64,000 nucleotides of DNA from Cyanodermella asteris (taxonomy: Eukaryota > Ascomycota > Lecanoromycetes > Ostropales > Stictidaceae), in contig UYJD01000004.1 of assembly GCA_900618795.1 (NCBI GenBank), forward strand, positions 964,605 through 1,028,604, written 5' to 3'. Below, in pieces: positions 11,101 to 25,000 of this stretch (its first letter is position 1; every line of letters begins with the position of its first letter). Both the position numbers and the translations under genes were made by a program. The notes beneath the pieces are model-generated. The model was not told the origin of the DNA. It ran no database searches and saw only the letters and a program-made list of their open reading frames with translations.

Positions 11101-14100
11101 TGCATTTCTGCCGTGCTCACTGCTGACGCCTTCATCTCGTAGCTTGCTGGTGGGAGAGCAGTTTATCGAATAGGGTTGAGCAGTCGGCCAGATTCATCGT
11201 GCCGAAAGACGATGCTATGCCCGGTATGCCGCCGTCGTCAAGCCATATTGAGCTGCTTGTAGATGGCCTTCATTGCATCCGCAACCACAGATATTGTACT
11301 ACGAGTGGTTAGCCATGTCACGTTATGTCACGTTGCTTGGCCCCAGACCGCCAGAAGCAGGCGTCTCTGACAGTAGATCGCGTTGAAGGACCATGTGTTG
11401 ACCGTGCTGTTTGGTTCTGAGATCCTTGAACTTGATAACCCCACAGTCGGCTCAGATGGCATCGTCATTGTTCCGCCATATCGACCTTGAGCATTCGATG
11501 CATCGAACCTCGCCACGACGTCAAGGAACGGGGCTTCAAGCAGGCCGGCTTCGTTCGAAAAGTCCGAGTTGACTGACTAATTGCTCTTACCGTCAACGAT
11601 ACGATGCGAAGGTAACATGGAGCCGTCGCACGATAGTAGACAAATGGGGCCATCGTGGCCATGGTGTTGCCGGGTGCGTCAACGATCTTGCCGAAATCAG
11701 GCTAGATGTGATGCGCCAGACGATCGTGCAGAAGATCTGCCGTGTGCTCGCCCAGAACTGCCCCCAGCGAATTTCACCCTAGCCCTAACAATTTCCGGCC
11801 TCCGCGCTGAAAACGTCGAGCTTCAAGTGAGCGACACCGGCCGTCGATCTCATTTGCTGCTCTCGTACCTAGTTCTCCTCGCTAACGTGCTTTCGAGACA
11901 TTTGTTGCCTTGCATACGACAATCACACGTGCCGAGCACGAGAAAAGCAGCTAGCGAACCCACCATATCCTACGGTGCAGGCTGCAGAAAACGAGCGACC
12001 CCTTGCCATGTCTGGCGAACCAGCGGACAACAGGGGACGGATGGTGAAGAGATGGAAGCGGTGTCTGGCTCCGCAGAGTCAGCCGAAGCACATGGTGGTA
12101 CTTTTGGCATGTGCAAGTGAGACATGCGCCGGCAGCTCGAGGCCCTGACAACAACTGCTGCGGCAGAAAAGCCGTAGCATGTCGGGTTATTATTGAGCGA
12201 TGAAGCGTTGGTCTACCGCAGCACTACCGGTGAGTAACATGCGGAAGTGGTTCGAAAATTCAGGAAGGTAAAAGAGTCTACGGCCTGGATGAACTCAGCC
12301 CGGGCGTCGACGCAGTCCTTCAGATGCAGCCACTGTTCCGTCCCGTGTGCCCCTATACGAGCGCCTTCAGGTGGCTAGAACTTCTCCTATGAGCAGTCCT
12401 CACGACAAATACACGTCAGCTAAATCGCGAGCGGTCCTCACGACTACTGGTCATTGGCAGGGTAATTAATTCTCTTCGAATGGTCAAATAGTTCAACGTC
12501 CTGTCGGTTCCAACGACCGATGCGACAATGCAGATGTAGGTCAATTTCTTGAAGCAAAAATAATACTGGCAGTGATGCGCAAGATTCGGCATCGACCATC
12601 GATGAAACTGGATTATCTCAGGTGTTTTCTTTGTCTGATTGAATCTGTTGATTACGAGAAGAGACAAGCTGACTACGCGCTATTACTATCGTGGTCGGAG
12701 CTGAGCAGCTCGACTTGCAATGCTGGTGCTGAATGGCGGAGGTATGTAAAAGCAGCTCTGTTTACGGCACAGCACTCAACTTTTCTCGCGCTCTGGGCTG
12801 GGCCGCCCGCTTCGTTGAGCCGGGGACGAGGAACTCGATGGGCCGCTCGCCATGGGCATGGGAACAGCCGGCGATCGGTGGTATGCGACTGTCCGATTGG
12901 GAAAGCCCGGATCTCGTCTGTCCGCCCTATCGGTGCGATCGTCATCTCAGTATGGAACATCGAAGGCTTGCAAACCAGCTACACCGATGAAAGCCTCTGT
13001 ACATACGAGCGTGACTCTGTGTGCGCTGGTTTAGCGGTTTGCGGCCCGTACGGCTGCTGATGCTGATGCCGAGCCGGTGCCTTGTGACGCTGGTCGACAC
13101 TCCATCCCACCGCAGCAGGTACGTCTTGCCGTTTCATTGTGATCATGGGCGTGAACGATTCTACAACGCCGCGAAATTGCAGCACGCCACAATGAGTCTG
13201 CTTGGGATCGCGATCGACGAATCTGGTCTTCTGTGGACAATGACGACGCCCAATCAGTTGTCGATGCCGCACTATCGACAAGGCGTGCAGCTGAATCCTG
13301 AGGCTGTACGTCGAGTCGTGGACGCCTTTTCCAAGTCTACGTTTCTCCACGACCTCCCTGCATGACAGCGCAGCACTTTGACCCTACCGATCTCAAACAA
13401 TAAGCAGAAATACTGACAAGGCCGCGAATCGGGTGTCGAGGCAGGCCGAATATGCTCTTTCTACATCTACGCCGGTGCCTCATGGGCCCTGCACCCCGCA
13501 CTCTGGCGTTGAGCATAACAGGAACAAGGGGGCCTGCTTTCGTGTCGTCTCGCGAAGTCGGTACTGTGGGCCCGGCCATTAATGATCACTTAGTGACACT
13601 GCTGCCGGCATGCATGGGCTCGTCAGGAGCACCATAACGTCCCAAGTGATCGCGACGCAGCCAAAGCTTGGTCTATCTATGACAAAGACTCCTGCCCAAA
13701 GGAGCAACAGCTCAGCGCGCGAGAGAGCCCATAAGCCGACGGTCGAAGAAGTGGTGGTCCCGGGACTCGCGCGCCTCTAGGAGCGCCTTTGCCGCGGAGC
13801 CGTGCGCCCTCTACTTGGCAGACAATCGAAACAACCCGGACGCGTCACATTTTGAGGGAAATTCCCGCGAACGGCCAGCGCGATTAGCACTCAGTCGCGT
13901 GGTCGGAATCTATACCGACGTTCTTTTCAACAGCATTGGCGCGGTGGCTTCCGTGGCTAGCTGGGCAGGGAGGAATCGATGAGAGCCTCGCTGTTTCGCC
14001 AGGGAGGATTTTACGCCCTAAACAAAGATTCTCAGGATGACTAGGAGGGAGTCAAAACCTCTCGCTGCTGTATGTACCAAGCCTACGAGCAGCTGGGACC

Positions 14101-17100
14101 GAACCCACTTTGATCCTCCACATCCACGCGCGTCTTCGCAGAGGGGCAGAGCCGAGAGAACACGACGTTGCCATGCCCGATCCAACATCCTGGGCTCGAG
14201 TGGGTCAGCTCAGGTCCAGGCTCTAGACACTAGCAACTCACCTGGGTGCGACAGCAGCACAACACCACTACCCTCCAATTACTGAAGCACTTTGCTGCGA
14301 ATTGCGGCCGCTGTCGGAATCTGCAAAGCGACACACCGAGTTCAGCCAATGTCGTTGGCCGCTCACTTGTTGAAAATGGACATCATGAAATTCTTGGTGG
14401 CTGTTGTGACAGCCAAATGTCTCGGCTGTCGACCAGCACTATTCTCACTGCGGATGGTGTGTACCGCGTCTTCTGATGGATTATAACTCCGACCCTGGAA
14501 TTTGGCTACGGTGGAGCATGCGTACTAGTAACGGCGTTGGTCCCGCAGACAGAATGCCCAGCCTGTCGGGAGCTCAACGCAAGCCCAGTAGGAATCGGCA
14601 AGTAAATTGCTAGCTCCATAGAGGCGCCACGTTGAAGTTGGCTGTCGGCTCTACAAACGGTCATGGCAATAATCCTTGATGTTCATGCTGCATGAAGCTC
14701 GCCAAAAAAGCTGACGTGCGGTATGCATCATACTTCTCCCTTTGTCCTGTCTTCAGTCGATCCTTTTCTTAGGGTTCTGATTCAAGACGATCGTCTGCAG
14801 ATCGTGGCCACACTCGCTATTGCTGACTTTTCAAACCTCCCGCAAGTTCCTTGGATGCACGCGGAGAGATAATGCTGGGTTCTGGCACGCTTGATAGAGG
14901 CCGCGTTCCAACCTCGCTGTCAGCAAGAAAGCGGCGGGCTCTCATCTACAACACCATCCATTATTGTCGGTCGCGCTTACATACGATCAGCCAGCCAGGT
15001 ACCCGCGGCCCGCCCCGACTGAAAGCAGACACTTTTGCCAGTCACGAATATCCCGTTGTAAGCTTGTGCGTGAGCTTTATGGGACATTTGAGCTTCGTTC
15101 CAAGTCCTTCGTGGGGGCGGCGTAAAGACGTTGGGTCTGGGCATAACAAGCATGAACATCTGAAATGGGGCGAGCCAAGGGGATCGACGACGCAGCGCGA
15201 CGAAATACAGATCAGGCTTGAACAGTGTTTTTCACTCATCCTCTTGGCGTTTTCTAACCATGTTCGTCTCGTGGAGTACGGTAAAGCTTTTCCGGCGGAA
15301 ATTTCACTCCGTCGCTTCCGCAGTGGCCAGTTCCGTGGCCACCAAAGGATTGCATCTTGCTGCTTTCTGCGCTCTTGCTGTTGCCCTGCTACGGCTTTGT
15401 GTGTATGCTTCCGCTCGCTACCGCATTGGTCCGTTCATTTGACTGCGCTTTGACACTCGAATACAGAAATATGGACGGTAAGGACCAACGGCAGATCCAC
15501 GATCACTCCATTTCCATGAAGCAGCTTGGATTGTATTCAAGAATCTGAAGGCCTTTTAGGTACTCTAAGACTTTGTTGATGGCATTCTTATCGACCAGGA
15601 GAGCGATGAGAATGGAAGGCTTGAGTCGCACGCCTAACCACACCCCTGGAACCAGCAATTCGAATCTGCTTGGATCGGATCAGCCCTTTGTTGACGACTG
15701 TACACCGAGATACCAGAAGTCCATCATCTGTTGGTCCGAAACCATGTCTTGAATCTTGACGCCTCGACTTGTTTGCAGCACCTTTACCCGGTATATTAAC
15801 GATTTGAGCGCCCCAGGATCTGCGGACCAGCGGCGACACTCTCGTCTGGCCTGGCTCAACCGTGCCCTCGACTCAGAGCCAACCTTCCAGTCCAGGAACT
15901 TGGTCCGTAGGGCGTCTGGAGTTCCAGACTTTGAACTTCGGCTCTTGCAATAATCTTGTATTGCGACGGCACATAAATTTCCTGGCTTCACGTTGACAAG
16001 ACTACGCGACGCGTAGAAGGTACTACTTGGGTTCGCCCATCAGTTGCACGGCCATGCGAGCGCCGACCCGCCGCCGACCGCCGCCTCAAACACGCCTGCG
16101 CGGACGCAACCCGCTCAGCGTGATTTCAGGCTGATTCCTTTCAAGCGCCCTTAGCAGCGCTGCTCTACGGACGTCAGTCTTATGCGTCGGCTTGGAACGT
16201 CAGACCTTTATCGCGAGCTCAACCTTGCCAGATCAGGGTGATGATATCCCTTGCCCGGAGATGACCCCAAGGCCCATTCGGTGACCATTTTTGTGCCAAC
16301 GAGCGTGAGTTTCGTGAAAGCTGCAAAGGTGAGTCTGCGAAGGGGATCAAGTCTACCACTGGTCTGCACAGTCTTGCAGTGCAGGATCGACCACCTGCGC
16401 CGAGTACTGATTTCATTTGCATCATGACAGCGAGGTTCAGTTTTCCCTCTGTTTTTGGACTTCACAGCCTCAGCAAATTTCCATTTGCGTTGCTTTCAGT
16501 CCCACGTTAGCCCACCCCATTACTCATGCAAAACTCTGCATGTCTCATGTCACAATGGCGCGTTGCGGGGCGTCTCGATTAAAGTAGCTGCTTTCGGCTC
16601 AACGACATGTCGTCAGATTTCAGATGGTGCACGTTTTCAACGCAATGATCTGAGACATGCTCAGATCAGGGTTCCGCTGGATGTTCTGGAGTCCAGACGA
16701 GATTCTTCTGTCATTTCCAGAGAGCTGGCGTCAGAGGTGAGACTTTGGCGGTCAGATTCGATCGACTTTGGACGGATATTCTGACCTTGGAACCCGTGTT
16801 CAAGTCGAACAGTGAGACTGCTTGTCAAGCATGTCATTACAAAAGACCATGGAGCACCTGCATGCACAGGGCTGGTATTGGAAACCGGGCAGGACCAACG
16901 CAGGTATCGCTGTATGTCTGAGAGACGGCCACCGTTCAGATCTCACGGACCATCCTTGGAGCATGTTCTTCACGCGATTGCTGTTGTCTTGAGATCAGAG
17001 TCCGCGCATAGCGAGGTATACCAGTCTGTGAGCCTCAGGCCAGGTAAAGCTATTTTGAAGTGCTCGTCAAGTCCAGTCACACTGACGGTCAAAGGTCAAC

Positions 17101-19292
17101 TTATGAGCGGGTGAATGTCTCGCTCTCGGTGGCAATTTTGCCTGCGGATGTTTGCCACAGGCTATGCCGTTCCGCCACGACAATCCCAAAAGCAGGTCTG
17201 ATATTTTCCAATATCGTTCCCTCATTGTGTTCATGACCACTGCTACTGAGTCCTCTTCTGCCGAACACTCGGGCCACATTTCGACACGAGTCCCGAAACG
17301 ATCACCTGCATGTACCTGCATATACTTTCCGCCATGCATGAGTACGGCTCTCCTTTGGGCCCAAAAACACGTTTACCAGGTGAACCTTTCTCAGCACCGC
17401 CCTACGCCCATTTCCGACTAGTGTTTACTCGGTACAGTTCTGGCGTTTTCCGCCCAGCTGATCCGGAATGCTTTGTACACTTCCGATCCGCATTCTCGGG
17501 AGCTGGTGTCCATCTGCCTCACGCGATTATAATTTCAGTGTCATAGACTTATCTCGGCTGACAAGCACAGTTCAAGCTGATTGGCATGACGCATCCCACT
17601 GTGGGGGGAATGAGACATTGTCACTTTCCGATCAAGCAACAATGCGCATTTGGCAGGAAGTTGACATGAGTCGAGCACCGGCTTTGGATCAAGGCAGTGT
17701 CTTTTGCCCCTGCGCTGTCGATCACTCACCTTGCCTCTCGATGCAGACCCGGTTGCTGCAGGATGCTGTAGTCCAGTTCTGGGTATTGCTAATGTCAGAC
17801 CATGTCGGATACTAGCGGAAGCAGGGAAATCCAGCTCTGCCCTGCGTAGGCGGACGCTTCGTTCCTGCATCCGCACTCATGGGCATGTAGCTGTGTGTCT
17901 ACATTGCCTGCCTCAGCAGGAAACACGCGTCAGACCCGATCGTACAGCCGGAACGAGCTCCTGAGCGCGCCTCGAGTGCCGGTAGAGTCTACAGTTGTAA
18001 CTCGATTCGTAGCTGAACCGGGACTGTCAATGAGTCACAAGTTGCCAATTCCATTCTCCTGCGAACCCTGGTTCTCAGGTGGTTGTTCAGCGTCGCTCAG
18101 GCTCGACTCAGATTGCGTGTCAAACCCAATCGTCAGCATCCACTTGCGACATCCGTTGACTACACACGTTTACCTCCACGACACCCGAATGTGGTTGTTT
18201 ACCCGCCGCTTTTGCTACTACTTTAATCCCGAAAGCGTGTCAGACGCAGGGGATATCGGTTAACGGATGGTTGTCGACTCGGGATCTGAAACACCAAGAG
18301 GCCTTGAGACAATCGAATCGTGGCCCGTTGCTCTGCGAAATGCTGTGAAAAAGCGGCGACGCCAGTCTCGGACTCCTGGTGGGGTTTCCGGGATTTCGTG
18401 GTCTGTGTTAGGTGAGGGGCGCCTTCCTTCGAACCCGTCGGGACGAGGCTCGAGTTGTTACTTGATTGTGTTGGTGTATGACGAATAGATCGGGGCTAAT
18501 GTCAAAGGAACGGTTTGCGAGATGATGTTCGGCGGGATAGCTGTGTGAGCTGCGCTTGGCGCGCGGTTTGAGAGTCGAAAATGGAAGCAAATCTCGGTTC
18601 GTGACGCCACCCTGGAGTGCTTGATTGAGCGTGGCTCGCCTGGGCAAGCGAGATCTTTCACACCATGTTCATGATTGAGAAAGGTAGACTAGAGATTTGT
18701 GCCCCTGCCGGGTTTGGCCTTGCAAATTAAAAAAATAAAATTAAAAAGAATTTGTAAAATCGACGAAGTTACAGAAAAGCTCGGAACTTTCTTCTTGTGG
18801 AAATATTGTATTGGGAAACGTTTACCAATTCCAATCGATACTGTTATATCATCACGATCCCAAGTAGCTAACTAGTTCTATCGTACATTGAAGGGACCGT
18901 CAGACTTTGTTCATAGCCTGCTTTCCTGTACAAGAAGGCCACGAGAAAGATCAAAGTAAGCTCACAAGGACAATGCTCATCAACGGCACCGCCGTTGAAC
19001 TCGATTCCGATGTACTCAGATGCAGGTATACGCAGAGACGGGGTCGCTCGTCATCTTCACCATGTAATCCAGCTCCGCCTTGTGAGTCTCTCAAACGGAC
19101 ACGAGCCCCCCGGATCATGCTGTCCCCACCAAGACGTAGGCCCAGAACGTGTCGTTCTTCTATCTACTTGACCTCATCTCAGCTCATCTCATTCTACCCC
19201 ATTCCAATCCCAGCCTTGCATCCCATCTTGACAAACACCCCCCCTCCCCCCTCTGTCTTCACCCTCCAGTCTCGCTCATTGCGTCCGAGCAC
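8161..19292. other. 11-kb gene-poor stretch
   Basis: No frame in this stretch gives a recognisable protein. The longer frames (10383-11030 +, 11581-12120 +, 12572-13060 +, 14851-15453 +) have no domain-like composition and no plausible splice partners. The first kilobase upstream of 8160 must contain the promoter and leader of the RasGEF gene. An AT-rich patch lies at 18719-18765 and a pyrimidine-rich tract at about 19140-19330, just beyond and into the end of the P450 gene. I see no terminal repeats, transposase motif or reverse-transcriptase motif. It may hold long UTRs, non-coding RNA or fully decayed sequence. Confidence 0.5.
8350..8379 (+). other. G-quadruplex-type motif upstream of the RasGEF gene
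   Basis: A run of eleven G (8350-8360) is followed by GGG, GGG and GGGG separated by loops of 2, 6 and 1 bases. This meets the usual G3+N1-7 quadruplex pattern. It sits about 190 bp upstream of the RasGEF start codon, on the strand opposite the coding strand, so a transcript of that gene would carry the C-rich complement. Formation and function are unproven. Confidence 0.5.
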
Positions 19293-20941
19293 CTATCCCT
19301 TCCTCTCCACCAACTCCACCTTCAGCTCCCCCTTCTTCCAAAAGATGTAGTTCCTCTGCCGGATCCACCCGCTCGCCTTCTCCACAATCTTCATGTCGAA
19401 ATTCCACCCCACGCGCGCCAGGATGAGCCTCATCTCGCCGTACGCCAGGTTGCGGCCCAGGCAGTTTCGCGGACCCACGTGGAAGGGTTGCAGGGCGTCG
19501 CGGCGGTCGCGGGCGAATTCCGCGGGCGGAGGGACCAGATGGCGTTCCGGGTGGAATTCGTGGGGGAGGTGCCAGAAGGAGGCGCGGTGGTAGAGGGCCC
19601 AGTGGTGGATTGCGACAGAGCTCTGTGGAAATAGTGAATCAGTACACTGAAGGAAGGGGGGAGAAAACAAAAGGGGGGAAAATATTGGGTATTTTTGAAG
19701 ATGGGGACTTACGTTCTCGGGGATGTATTCGCCGAGGATCTTGGTGCCACCTGAAGGTACGATACGGGGGAGGCCGTTTGCGACGGGTGGATACATGCGT
19801 AATGCCTCGTTGAGGACCGCGAGCATGTAGGTGAGTTTACTGACGGAAAGCAGATCGATTTCCTCCTCTTTCTCGAACGTCGTCCGGACCTCGTGCTGCA
19901 ATTTCTCCAGCACGGCCGGGTTCATCAAGAGGAAGTACGTGACGCCACTCAGCAACGTCGCCGTGGTCTCCGATCCACCGACAATCAAGATCTCGGCATT
20001 CGCAACGAGTTCATCGAGATGCAGCCCAAGCTCGTCTCTCTTCTTCAACAAGCCCTCGATCAGGTCGCTCCGGTCGCCTCCGGCTTCGATTCGCTTCATC
20101 ATCTTCGCCCTCGTCAACGCTTTGTGCGTCTCGTGATCGTCTCTCATCTTCTTCGGCACGAGCCTCAGCAACGCCTTCTTCAACGCCGGCACGAAACTCA
20201 GTGCCTGCAAGATCGTCCCAACCTTCGCACTTGCGAAGATTCCCCTCACCCAAGCATGGTACCCGCTCGTATCCAGGCACCCAAACGCCTCCCCAAACGC
20301 CAAATCTCCGATAACGTCAAACGTACAGAAGTTGTACCAATCGCTCATCACCACGGGCTCCCTACCCGGCCCGCTGCGTTCCCGCAGTTTCTGAATCAGC
20401 AAGTCGACGTACTTCTTGATGATGGGCTCTTGCTCTCGCATGCCTTTATCCGAGAAGCCGTGCGCCATCGTCCTGCGCAGGCGCCCGTGCTGTTCTCGTT
20501 CTTCGTTGACCACGTTCCGCGGCATCTCTGGCATGGGTCGGTAGAACCAGTCTGCCTTGCGCAATTCGGCTTGCGATTTGGTCGCGTGGCCGAGCATCTC
20601 GTTCCAGGCATCCGGGTGCGAGATTGCGAGCTCGGAGGGGGTGACGCGCACAATGTCGCCGTAGGTTTCGTGGAAGGTGTGGATGTCGAAGGGGAGCGTG
20701 CCATTTATGTGCTTGTACAGGTAGGGAATTACGGAGATTCGATGGAGGAAGGGTCCGGGGAAGCGGGCAAGGGGATGGAAGTAGAGGTTATAGATTGTCA
20801 GGGTGGTGAGGTAGAGAGTTGGCTAGAGGGGGAATCAGTTATCGATTGTCGTGAGCGTCAGAAGAGGCTTACCAGGCCGATGAGCACTGCCAACGTGAGG
20901 TGCCCACCTGTGAAAAGGTTGAGCTCTTCGAGGACCGCCAT
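19293..20941 (-). CDS. Cytochrome P450 monooxygenase
   Basis: A haem-thiolate monooxygenase, likely ER-anchored and served by NADPH-P450 reductase. Three exons: 20941-20873, 20822-19713 and 19622-19293, giving 502 residues, the usual P450 length. Intron 1 is 50 nt (20823-20872). Intron 2 is 90 nt (19623-19712) and stop-free. The short first exon starts MAVLEELNLFTGG and gives a hydrophobic anchor followed by a proline-rich hinge (FHPLARFPGP). The I-helix oxygen-binding motif GGSETT, the K-helix motif EALR and the haem loop FHVGPRNCLG with its cysteine ligand are all present, so the enzyme looks active. The sequence resembles the fungal CYP65/isotrichodermin C-15 hydroxylase group, judged from memory; the substrate cannot be read from sequence. 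No other biosynthetic gene lies next to it. Confidence 0.92.
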
Positions 20942-22038
20942 CTTGGACTCTACTTGTAAGTGGCGACCGCAAACGACAAACCGTCGAGTCCGAGAAGGGG
21001 GTCTTGAATGGCTCCGAAATGGAATTTATGAGGATACAACCACTGACAGAGACAGACCAGCAAACGAAGACTCCCGAAGAAGAAAACAACAAAAGAAAAT
21101 CGAGGCGCCTCGGCTATAACCATTCACTCGAGGGACATCTCACCTGCATCTCATCCCCGGACTCATAGCAAGTAAGTGGCGCTCACGAGCCCAGACACAA
21201 GACATTGCAACGGGGGGCCTCAACGCCATTCCCCACCCTGCCGCAGTCTGCGCAGCTAAACGAGGGAGCATGCATTTCCTCAGGAGTATACGACTCACGA
21301 GAGAGTCGAGCGCAAACGGCAGCTATCCCTGCATCAGCGACAGCAGGACGAGATCGGCGGGCAACGAGGTGGGAACGATGAAGATTACTTGACATTGAAG
21401 GATTATCTATTGGAGCGCTATACGGCGGTACGAGCGGGAGGGTTGCTTGCGGGCTTCGGAGCGCCGGTTGGCTATTGGAGCGTCAACGACTTCAACTTGG
21501 CATCTGGAATCCCTTGCCTTGTGATTCGTGAGGGGATTCTGCACCTGTCAGACGGCCCCGAGTGCGAGGTGTGCGACTGGTGAATCAGTCAAGTGCTACC
21601 CCAAGCTCTGAGATTCTTTCGACGACAGTCGGTGATACTGCCAATGAGTATCTCCTGGAGCCGATTGATTCGGGCTACATTGCGTTGCATGCATTCATTA
21701 TTCTGATATCGAAGCATGGATTTGACATAGCGTCATGTGGATATCATATAATCATTCGTGTCCTTGACCCATGTGCTTACAGTCAATGCCGAAACGAAGC
21801 AAACAAGCCGCTCGAATCCTATCGCATTCAGACAGACCAAGGAAAGATACTCTCGCAAGTCAGGCTCCTCCAATCCAGACGTCACTTCGTGTCATTTCGT
21901 GCCAATTTACAATCGTCCTTCCACCGTTCATTATGATATGTCGAATTCGTGCAGGGGTATCTTGCTTCCACAATCTCATCTCCACCTATTCCTGTACTGA
22001 TCTCCTGATTCGCAGTCTCATCGCTTCTCTTGAATGTC
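20942..22038. promoter_or_regulatory. Intergenic: P450 promoter side and 3' end of the repeat-protein gene
   Basis: No gene is supported here. The part next to 20942 is upstream of the P450 start codon and should contain its promoter. The part next to 22038 is downstream of the repeat-protein stop and should contain its 3' untranslated region. I recognise no specific operator or TATA box. Confidence 0.4.
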
Positions 22039-25000
22039 TCACAGCTCATCCTTGACGGCTTTGACCATGTCTTCAATCTGCTCGCTGGCCTTGCTGAGGA
22101 CCTCGTCAGCGCCTTCGGCAGCACTGCCTGCCATTTCTCCCAGCCTCTTCCTCGCAAGCTCGACCGCCTCGGTCAAGCGAGCCTGAGCACTCTCAACAGC
22201 ACCTTGCTGGGAACCGTAGATAGCCTCGCTTGCCTTAGCACTGACACTGGCAGCTGCCTCAGCCGCAGCGCTCGTAGCACTCTCGACGACGCCTGTGCTA
22301 CTACCGTAAATAGCATTTGACAAAGCGGCCTGTGCACTGCTTGCAGCCGCAGAGATCGAACTTTGAGCCTGTTCGGCGTAGCCGGGAGTAGTTCCATAGA
22401 CCTGTGCCGAAGCAATATTGACGGCAGCGTTGACCTGTTCGCTTGCACGCTCAAGAATCTCGTCAATGCGAGCGCTTGGGGTCACAAAGACGCTGTTGAC
22501 GACGCTGCTTGCACTGGCATAGCCTTCCAAAATAGCGCTGGACACGGACGAGGCCGCCGCTGGTGCGCCAGTGTAATACGCAGAGCTGAGACGTGACATG
22601 ACGGAATCGGTAAAGTCGGCGTCCTTGCCTTGGACGGCCTCAGCGAGCAGTGCAGCGATAGCAGCGTATTGCTCACCAGCCTGCGCGGTAGCTTGAGCTC
22701 CGTACTCTCCGGCTTGCGAGTAGACACTTTCGTACCACGGAACTGGTTCACCATAGACCTTGGATGACGCCTGAGCTACCAGGTCCTCCCAGTTGGCGGA
22801 AGCACGAGCCGCCATCGATTCGTAAGCGGCAGTCGAGCCAAAGATGGCGCTCGAAGCTGCATCTGAGAGAGATTCAGCCTGCTGACCGGCAGCAGACATT
22901 GCAGACTGGACAGTGCCGGTTGGCTGACCATAGATGGCAATGCTTGCTTCCGACAATGCGGACAGAGCGCTTGCAGAAGCAGCGGCTGCGATAGAGCTGT
23001 ATTGAGCAGAAGCTTCTGAAACAAGGCTCTCGGCGACAGGGCTCTTCGTCGAAGCTGTCAGAGAGTGCAGGTTAGCAGACGCGGCAGAAACTGCACTATC
23101 GTAAGAGCTCTTGGCGGAATCGATCGCGCTCTGGTATGCTGGCACAGGTGTACCATAAATTTGCTCGCTGGCTGCTTCAGTCGCCCAGTGGAGTTGACTG
23201 CCAGCTGAATCCTTGATCGAGTCCCAACGGCGTGAAGCTGCCTCCCAAGCTGCCTGGGGCCCTGCGATGTCCTGCGCCGAACCCTGGGCTTGTTGCATTG
23301 CAAATCTGAGATCGTCCATTCTGATGGATGCTGTCTCAACAGCATCCCAGTATTGGCTCTTTGCCGCCTCAGTGAGTTCCTCGTAGCGTTGCTGGAGAAC
23401 CGGGGCAGGGGTACCAAACACGGCCTGAGAAGCTTGGTAGTAGAGGTTCTGGTAGACCGGTGTAGGAGCGCCGTATGCAGCGAGGGAAGCCTGACTGATG
23501 AAAGACGAAAACCGTTCGTGAGCCAAACCAACGCCCTGGTAGTATCGTTTCTGTGCCTCGTCAATATACTGCTGATGCGCCGGTGTTGGCGTTGCCCCAA
23601 TGGCAGTCTTTGCGCTTTCGTACTGTGCTGCAGCGAACGATAGACTGTCGGCGAATCGAGACGACGCGATTGCCGAAATTGACTGAAGGGCTGCCGAGGC
23701 AGTGCCGTACTGGTTGTAAGCACCAGCAGTGGCAGAAGTATATTGAGCCTGAGCAGCGCTGACCATGCTGTAGTATCGCGAGGAGGCCTCGGAAAGAAGA
23801 GCCTCGGATGCTGGAGTCGGGGTTGCGCCAACAGCAGACTTGGCAGCAGAGTATTGACTGCTGGCTGCTGCGATTGCCTGGATGTACTTATCGTAAGCAG
23901 CAGAGTATAGGGACTCTTGGGGTGTTTGGGTTTGGGTTCCACCAGCAACGAGAAGATTCATCAGGCGCTCCCGGGCATGGCCGATACCAGTCTCGCGGGC
24001 AGCCTTGAGCTCGGAAAAGATCTTTTCGTGAGCGGGTTGTGGTTCGCCTGTGATCTGAGCAGAAGCCATCGAGACTGCCTTGGAGTATTGCTCCTCGACA
24101 GCCCTGGAAGCCTGTGCAAACTTGACGCGAGCGTACACAGAAGCATCCGCAGCTGCGTTGGTAGTAGGTGCAGCACCGTAGAAAATTGAAGATGCACTAA
24201 ATCAGTCAGCATTGCATACATACAGGAATGAAAATTGTACTTACGCATTGACAGCGTCCTGGTAACGGCTGCTGACAGCATCTGCAACCTGCTCACCTGC
24301 GGTGGGCTCCTTGCCGTATAGAGCCTGGCTGGCAGCTGCCATAGCACTTGCGTACCGTTCTTGGACGACTTCTTGTAGGCTCTCGACAGAGCCTTTGGTT
24401 GGGCTCGGCTTCAAGAGAGCCTCGGATACAGCCTTCGTCATCTCGTTGTACTTTGAGTTGGCATTCTCGAGAACGCTGTTGACCTTCTCTTTGTAATCGT
24501 CCGCATCAAATTCTTCATCAAATATTGGAGTGCGACCTTTTACTTCTTGGGCCATGGCGCCAGCAAATACCTTCGTGGCCGACTTACTAGCTTGGTTGGC
24601 AACACTCGATGCGGAGGATCGAACAGATTCGGCCACAGAAGCAGCTGCATCAACAGATGAGGATGCGGCTTTGCTAACCTCAGACGCAACAGATTCGTAT
24701 GCTGGAGTCTCACTGCCGACAATGGCAGAAGAGGCTCCCGAGGCTGCTGATTTAGCGCTCTTGGAGGCCCGAGAAGCAATAGATTCGTACGCAGGAGTCT
24801 CACTGCCGATGACAGCAGAACTGGCATCAGAAGCAGCTGACTCGGCCTTCTCGGACACGTGGGAAGCGGCCGATTTGACGCTGCGCGACGCTTTCGACAC
24901 GACGGACTCGTGAGCTGGTGTCTCTCCATACACTGCAGAGCTAGCTTTTGAGGCAGCAGACTTTGCACTGTTGGAAACATCAGAAGCGACCGACTCGTAC

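Noticed and set aside
12233-13365. Cluster of overlapping medium-length frames on both strands as a multi-exon gene
   Set aside because: The frames could not be joined by consensus splice sites into anything protein-like.
14851-15453. 200-codon + frame as a gene
   Set aside because: Cys/Arg/Ser-rich, no family resemblance, no promoter or splice support.
19893-21119. 408-codon + strand open frame
   Set aside because: It is antisense to the P450 exons; the opposite strand has clear P450 motifs and correct splice phases, so this frame is a shadow.
23058-23948. 296-codon - strand open frame
   Set aside because: It overlaps the repeat-protein exon in another frame of the same strand; the Ala/Ser repeats make long shadow frames.
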